A stretch of 64,000 bases of DNA from Deltaproteobacteria bacterium (GTDB lineage: Bacteria > Myxococcota > JADLHZ01): the NCBI GenBank assembly GCA_020848545.1, contig JADLHZ010000125.1:1-64000 (forward strand). The letters run 5' to 3'. The position numbers were made by a program, and so were the translations under genes. Shown here piece after piece: positions 60,498 to 64,000 of the stretch. The notes beneath the pieces were generated by a model that did not search any database, had not been told where the DNA came from, and was given only the letters and a program-made list of their open reading frames with translations. Position 1 is the stretch's first letter. Each line of letters opens with the position of its first letter.

Positions 60498-61951
60498 CGC
60501 TTCTCTCCTTTGCAGCGCTTCACGAGCTGCTCGAGATCGTTCTTCGAGATGCTCTTGTGGTACGACTCCGTCGCCAGCATCTCGCTGACGCCCTCCAAGA
60601 TCAGCGGGCGCACCGCCTCCGACTCATCGGCGAAGCGGCGCAGCGCGCTCATCGCCGCGCGGTTGCCGCCGGTCTGCACGGCTTCCAACATGCGCTTCGT
60701 CAGCTTCTCGTTCGGCTCGGCGTGGGACGCGAGGAGGTCCAGGCTCGACGACGAGAGCGTGCGTTCGTAGCGGCGCCAGAGCACCTCGTCGAGGCCGGCG
60801 ACGAAGCGCGGCGCGTCCTCGAGCAACGCTTCGACCGCGCGTTGCCAGTCCGTGCCAATCGATCCTTCGCGTTCGCCGGCGCCCTCGAAGTAGCGCGGTG
60901 AGTCGGGATCGACCTCGGTGAGCAAAGGCCAAAGGATCGCGAAGCGGCGCTCGTGCGGCACCGGCTTCAAGAGCTCGATGCAGGCGGCCTTACTGCGCTG
61001 GTACTTCGGGCGCTTGCCGGCGGCGATCATGCAGCGCGCGATCGCGAGATCGAGGTTCGGTTGATCGCCGAGCTCGGCGAAGGGCCCGTAGACCTCGGCC
61101 TTGCTGGCGCGCTCGATCCACGCGGCGATGGCGTCGGCTTGCGAGAGGCCGACGAAGTACTGCATCTGATCGCTCGCTTCTTGCACGATCTGCGAGTCTT
61201 GATCCTGGCGGAACACCTCGATCACCACGCGCTGGGTTGGCAGCGACTCGCGCGCGACGGGCCGCAGCGCCACGAGGCAGCCCTTCCTGATCTCGGTGTC
61301 TGGATGCTTCAACGCGCACGCTTCGAGCGCGTTTCGCGGCGGCGCTTTGGCGAGGACGAGCGAGGTCAATTCGCGCAGCGCCGCTTTTCGGACCGCGCCG
61401 TCCTTGCTGTACAGATCGTCGGCCGCGCGCAGCGACACGACCTTCGGTGTGACGACGTCGGCCCACTTCCACGGGATCTGCGGCAGCTCTCCCGTGAGCG
61501 GGGGCGGCGGCGTCGCCTTCTGCACGCGCGTGACGGCGCCTTCGAGCCCTTTCCACAGATCGCCCGCGGCTTGCTTCGCCGAGTCGGTGATGCGCGCGAG
61601 CATCGTCGCCTTCGGCAGGCGGCCGAGCGCCATCGTCTGCGACGCGCGCAGGCTGCCGAGATCGCTGCCCGTCCCTGGCTCGAAGCTCAAGTACACCGTG
61701 TGCGTCTCGGCCTCGTCGATCATGCGGCCGAGCACGCGCAGCAAGTACTTCGGCGGTTTTTGCTTCGCCTCCTTCTCGGTGATCGCGACGAGCTTGATGC
61801 CGCCCGACTTCGTCAGCACCTCGAGCGCGGTCTGCCCGAGCGTGCGCTCGACGTCGTCCGGCTCGATTGGCTGCCAGCCGGTGACCTCTTCTTTGACGAG
61901 GTAGTGCACTTCCAAGGGCGCGGCGAAGAGGAGAGCGAGGATGAAGGACAT
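60494..61951 (-). CDS. HEAT-like secreted protein, paralogue B
   Basis: This 485-residue protein has a signal peptide (MSFILALLFAAP), the N-terminal domain with WQPIEPDDVERTLGQTAL, then solenoid helices with HPDTEIRKGCLVALRPVARE and MQYFVGLSQADAIAAW. It is the paralogue of 59043-60497. Family not recognised; duplication suggests a two-subunit envelope complex. It is divergent from the MerR-like gene. Confidence 0.8.
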   Translation of the reverse strand: MSFILALLFAAPLEVHYLVKEEVTGWQPIEPDDVERTLGQTALEVLTKSGGIKLVAITEKEAKQKPPKYLLRVLGRMIDEAETHTVYLSFEPGTGSDLGSLRASQTMALGRLPKATMLARITDSAKQAAGDLWKGLEGAVTRVQKATPPPPLTGELPQIPWKWADVVTPKVVSLRAADDLYSKDGAVRKAALRELTSLVLAKAPPRNALEACALKHPDTEIRKGCLVALRPVARESLPTQRVVIEVFRQDQDSQIVQEASDQMQYFVGLSQADAIAAWIERASKAEVYGPFAELGDQPNLDLAIARCMIAAGKRPKYQRSKAACIELLKPVPHERRFAILWPLLTEVDPDSPRYFEGAGEREGSIGTDWQRAVEALLEDAPRFVAGLDEVLWRRYERTLSSSSLDLLASHAEPNEKLTKRMLEAVQTGGNRAAMSALRRFADESEAVRPLILEGVSEMLATESYHKSISKNDLEQLVKRCKGEKR

Positions 61952-62011
61952 GGCGCGCGATCCCTAACGCTCGTTCGGCGCGCGTTCAACGTCGTGGTCG
62001 AAGCGCATGCG

Positions 62012-62050
62012 CATTGAATACACAGTCATTGAATATAAATAATTGAATAG
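62012..62050. promoter_or_regulatory. Three ATTGAATA iterons in an AT-rich gap
   Basis: ATTGAATA occurs at 62013, 62028 and 62042, spaced 15 and 14 bases, in an AT-rich stretch between divergent genes. TAGAAT (62048) could be a -10. A regulator, perhaps the MerR-like product of the adjacent gene, may bind. Confidence 0.55.
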
Positions 62051-62058
62051 AATATCTT

Positions 62059-62074
62059 GAAACGAATTCGTTTC
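62059..62074. promoter_or_regulatory. Perfect 16-bp palindrome before the MerR-like gene
   Basis: GAAACGAATTCGTTTC is a perfect palindrome just downstream of the iterons. It is well placed to act as an operator over or near the transcription start of the MerR-like gene. Confidence 0.65.
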
Positions 62075-62117
62075 GGTGGAATATACCAAGAAGAACGGAG
62101 GAGGCTTCGCGCACGGC

Positions 62118-62636
62118 ATGACCGGCAAAAGCGAAAAAACCGAAGCCGAATTCTCCGAGGCAGAGCTCCTCGAGCTGCAGAAGAAGCACAAGGAAGGCAT
62201 CACGAGCGCGGACCTCATCGCGCTGCTCGACAGCAAAGGTTTCCGCTTCAGCGAGTCGACGCTCCGAAAGTACGTGCAGCTCGGGCTCCTTCCGCGCTCG
62301 CGCCGCATCGGCAGGAAGGGCCAGCGCCGTGGATCGATCGGGATTTATCCGCCGAACATCATCCTGCACATCCTCAACATCAAGCGTGGGCTCAAAGAGA
62401 ACCGGACGCTCGACGAGATCGGCTACCGCGCGAGCGTGCTCGCCGAGCTCGAGACCTTGTCGAACGCGTTCGCGAATTTGGCGAGCGGGATGAAGACGCT
62501 GGTCGCGCAAGAGAAGGACCCAAAGGCGGTCGACAAGATCGAGACGCAGCTCAAGCTCGCCGAGCAAGACTTCGAGCGGCTGCACAAACGTTTAACGAGC
62601 GCGATCCACCACGCGCAGCAAGGGGATCGCGAATGA
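62118..62636 (+). CDS. MerR-like helix-turn-helix regulator
   Basis: This 172-residue protein has a MerR-like winged helix (SADLIALLDSKGFRFSESTL, then YVQLGLLPRSRR with the wing RRGSIGIYPP) and a C-terminal helix (KTLVAQEKDPKAVDKIETQL) for dimerisation. The ATG at 62118 gives this start, with GGAGGAGG 13 bases upstream, slightly far; GTG 62076 is an alternative. It has no metal-binding cysteines, so it is not a classic metal sensor. It is followed by the sigma4-like gene. Confidence 0.8.
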   Translation: MTGKSEKTEAEFSEAELLELQKKHKEGITSADLIALLDSKGFRFSESTLRKYVQLGLLPRSRRIGRKGQRRGSIGIYPPNIILHILNIKRGLKENRTLDEIGYRASVLAELETLSNAFANLASGMKTLVAQEKDPKAVDKIETQLKLAEQDFERLHKRLTSAIHHAQQGDRE

Positions 62637-62695
62637 AACAGTCACGAACGCATTCACCGAACACGAGCGCAGCAAAACCCGAAGGAGAGCAACTG

Positions 62696-63217
<522 letters not shown>

Positions 63218-63219
63218 AG

Positions 63220-63339
63220 GGAAGCGCGATGCCGGCGCACCTGCTTCGTTGCTCTGTCGCTCCGCTGCTCGACGTAGCTCCGCTACGCCTGCGCTGCTCA
63301 CTCGGTCGCGCCTCGCATCTGCATCGACCTCGCGCTTCC
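63220..63339. repeat. Structured 120-bp repeat, copy 2
   Basis: The inner 78 bp match copy 1 (54326-54445) at about 85%. The outer arms are different in sequence (ggaagcgcgatgccgg here) but pair with each other at 12 of 16. The apex is cgtag-ctccg-ctacg, with pairing kept. It lies between two plus-strand genes. Confidence 0.9.
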
Positions 63340-63364
63340 GGCTGAACGTTGATATGCGGCAGCG

Positions 63365-64000
63365 ATGTTCGACTTGGGACAAGCCAAGGCCGGCCTCGCC
63401 GCCCGTGACACCCGCGCGATCGCCAAGACGCTCCGCGCGGTCGACGATCGCGAGCCGTGGATTGCGGCGCTGTTCAGCGACCTCCACGGCAAGCTCGCCG
63501 AGCATCGACAAAAAGCGCACGTCATCGGCATCACCGGCAGCCCGGGCGCCGGCAAGTCCACCGTCGTCGACGCGCTGATCGCGCATTACCGCGCGCTCGG
63601 CCAACGCGTCGGCGTCATCGCCGTCGATCCGACCTCACCCTTCACCGGCGGCGCCATCTTGGGCGATCGCATCCGCATGCGCGGCCACAGCCTCGACGAC
63701 GGCGTGTTCATCCGTAGCCTCGCGACGCGCGGCGCGCTCGGGGGCTTGTCGAAGAGCGCGTCAGACAGCGTCAACGTCATGCTCGCCGCGGGCTTCGACG
63801 TCGTGCTGCTCGAGACGGTCGGCGTCGGCCAAGACGAGGTCGACGTCTTCAAAGTCGCGCAGTCGGTCGTCGTCGTCTTGACCCCGGGGATGGGCGACGA
63901 CATCCAGGCGATCAAGGCAGGCATCCTCGAGATCGCCGACGTCTACTTAGTGAACAAGGCCGACCGCGAAGGCGCGCACAAGGTCGTCAGCGATCTGAAG
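63365..64000 (+). CDS. meaB: Methylmalonyl-CoA mutase GTPase chaperone MeaB (partial)
   Basis: The first 212 residues of a MeaB/ArgK-family G3E GTPase lie in the window; the gene runs off the end. Walker A is GITGSPGAGKST, with VIAVDPTSPFTGGAILGDR, IRSLATRGALGGLS and LLETVGVGQDEVDV as family blocks. MeaB protects and reloads the cobalamin cofactor of methylmalonyl-CoA mutase, so propionate-type metabolism is likely. The mutase gene is not in the window. Confidence 0.96.
   Translation, partial: MFDLGQAKAGLAARDTRAIAKTLRAVDDREPWIAALFSDLHGKLAEHRQKAHVIGITGSPGAGKSTVVDALIAHYRALGQRVGVIAVDPTSPFTGGAILGDRIRMRGHSLDDGVFIRSLATRGALGGLSKSASDSVNVMLAAGFDVVLLETVGVGQDEVDVFKVAQSVVVVLTPGMGDDIQAIKAGILEIADVYLVNKADREGAHKVVSDLK

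Overview
The window looks like chromosomal DNA of a high-GC Gram-negative bacterium of the Myxococcota / former Deltaproteobacteria type. The sequence supports this through lipid A biosynthesis (Kdo transferase), many lipoproteins with lipoboxes, outer-membrane barrels, several eukaryote-like Ser/Thr kinases, three adjacent bactofilins, PilZ proteins, RCC1 and choice-of-anchor surface lipoproteins, a GH44 cellulase and a sigma-region-4-like regulator. The species cannot be named from sequence alone. No rRNA, tRNA or CRISPR array was seen.

Layout. 0.4-6 kb: surface lipoproteins, a small nucleotidyltransferase pair and a GFA-family protein. 6-14 kb: two paralogous TPR proteins around a membrane-anchored Ser/Thr kinase, a GNAT acetyltransferase, a double-PilZ protein, an MFS transporter, a HIT-like protein and a third TPR protein. 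14.4-24.2 kb: a minus-strand run for the cell surface and periplasm (GH44 glycoside hydrolase, Cys-rich lipoprotein, amidohydrolase, RCC1 lipoprotein, beta-helix lipoprotein). 24.2-36 kb: a LuxR-type regulator, a coupled PI-PLC-like / hotdog / ATP-grasp operon, a universal stress protein, PrkA kinase, NDH-2 and a PLD-family protein. 36-44.6 kb: a complete phosphate module phoB-phoR-pstS-pstC-pstA-pstB-phoU, preceded in the same direction by PilZ, cyclic-nucleotide-binding and Crp/Fnr-type genes. 45.2-46.8 kb: a REP-associated tyrosine transposase inside roughly 270-bp imperfect inverted repeats. 46.8-51.2 kb: bactofilins, pyrE, two lipoproteins and waaA in one direction. 51.5-54.3 kb: dut and a pseudokinase / formylglycine-generating-enzyme-like fusion. 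54.5-55.8 kb: queC and queE of queuosine synthesis. 56-64 kb: a glycine-zipper protein, an Mpo1-like protein, two tandem paralogous HEAT-like proteins, a MerR-like plus sigma4-like regulator pair, and the start of meaB.

The most unusual layer is intergenic. The window holds several families of structured repeats: a 167-bp near-palindrome between phoB and phoR, a 120-bp hairpin repeat in two copies whose arms differ yet still pair, a 135-bp repeat in two inverted copies, GGGACC-rich repeats, and inverted repeats built from short tandem units. Six of eleven tail-to-tail gene junctions carry such an element, and some elements supply stop codons or C-terminal tails to genes. The resident RAYT is a plausible but unproven agent for at least one family. 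Candidate operators precede bactofilin/dut, the LuxR gene, the PilZ gene, the Crp gene (hairpin over its ribosome-binding site) and the MerR-like gene.
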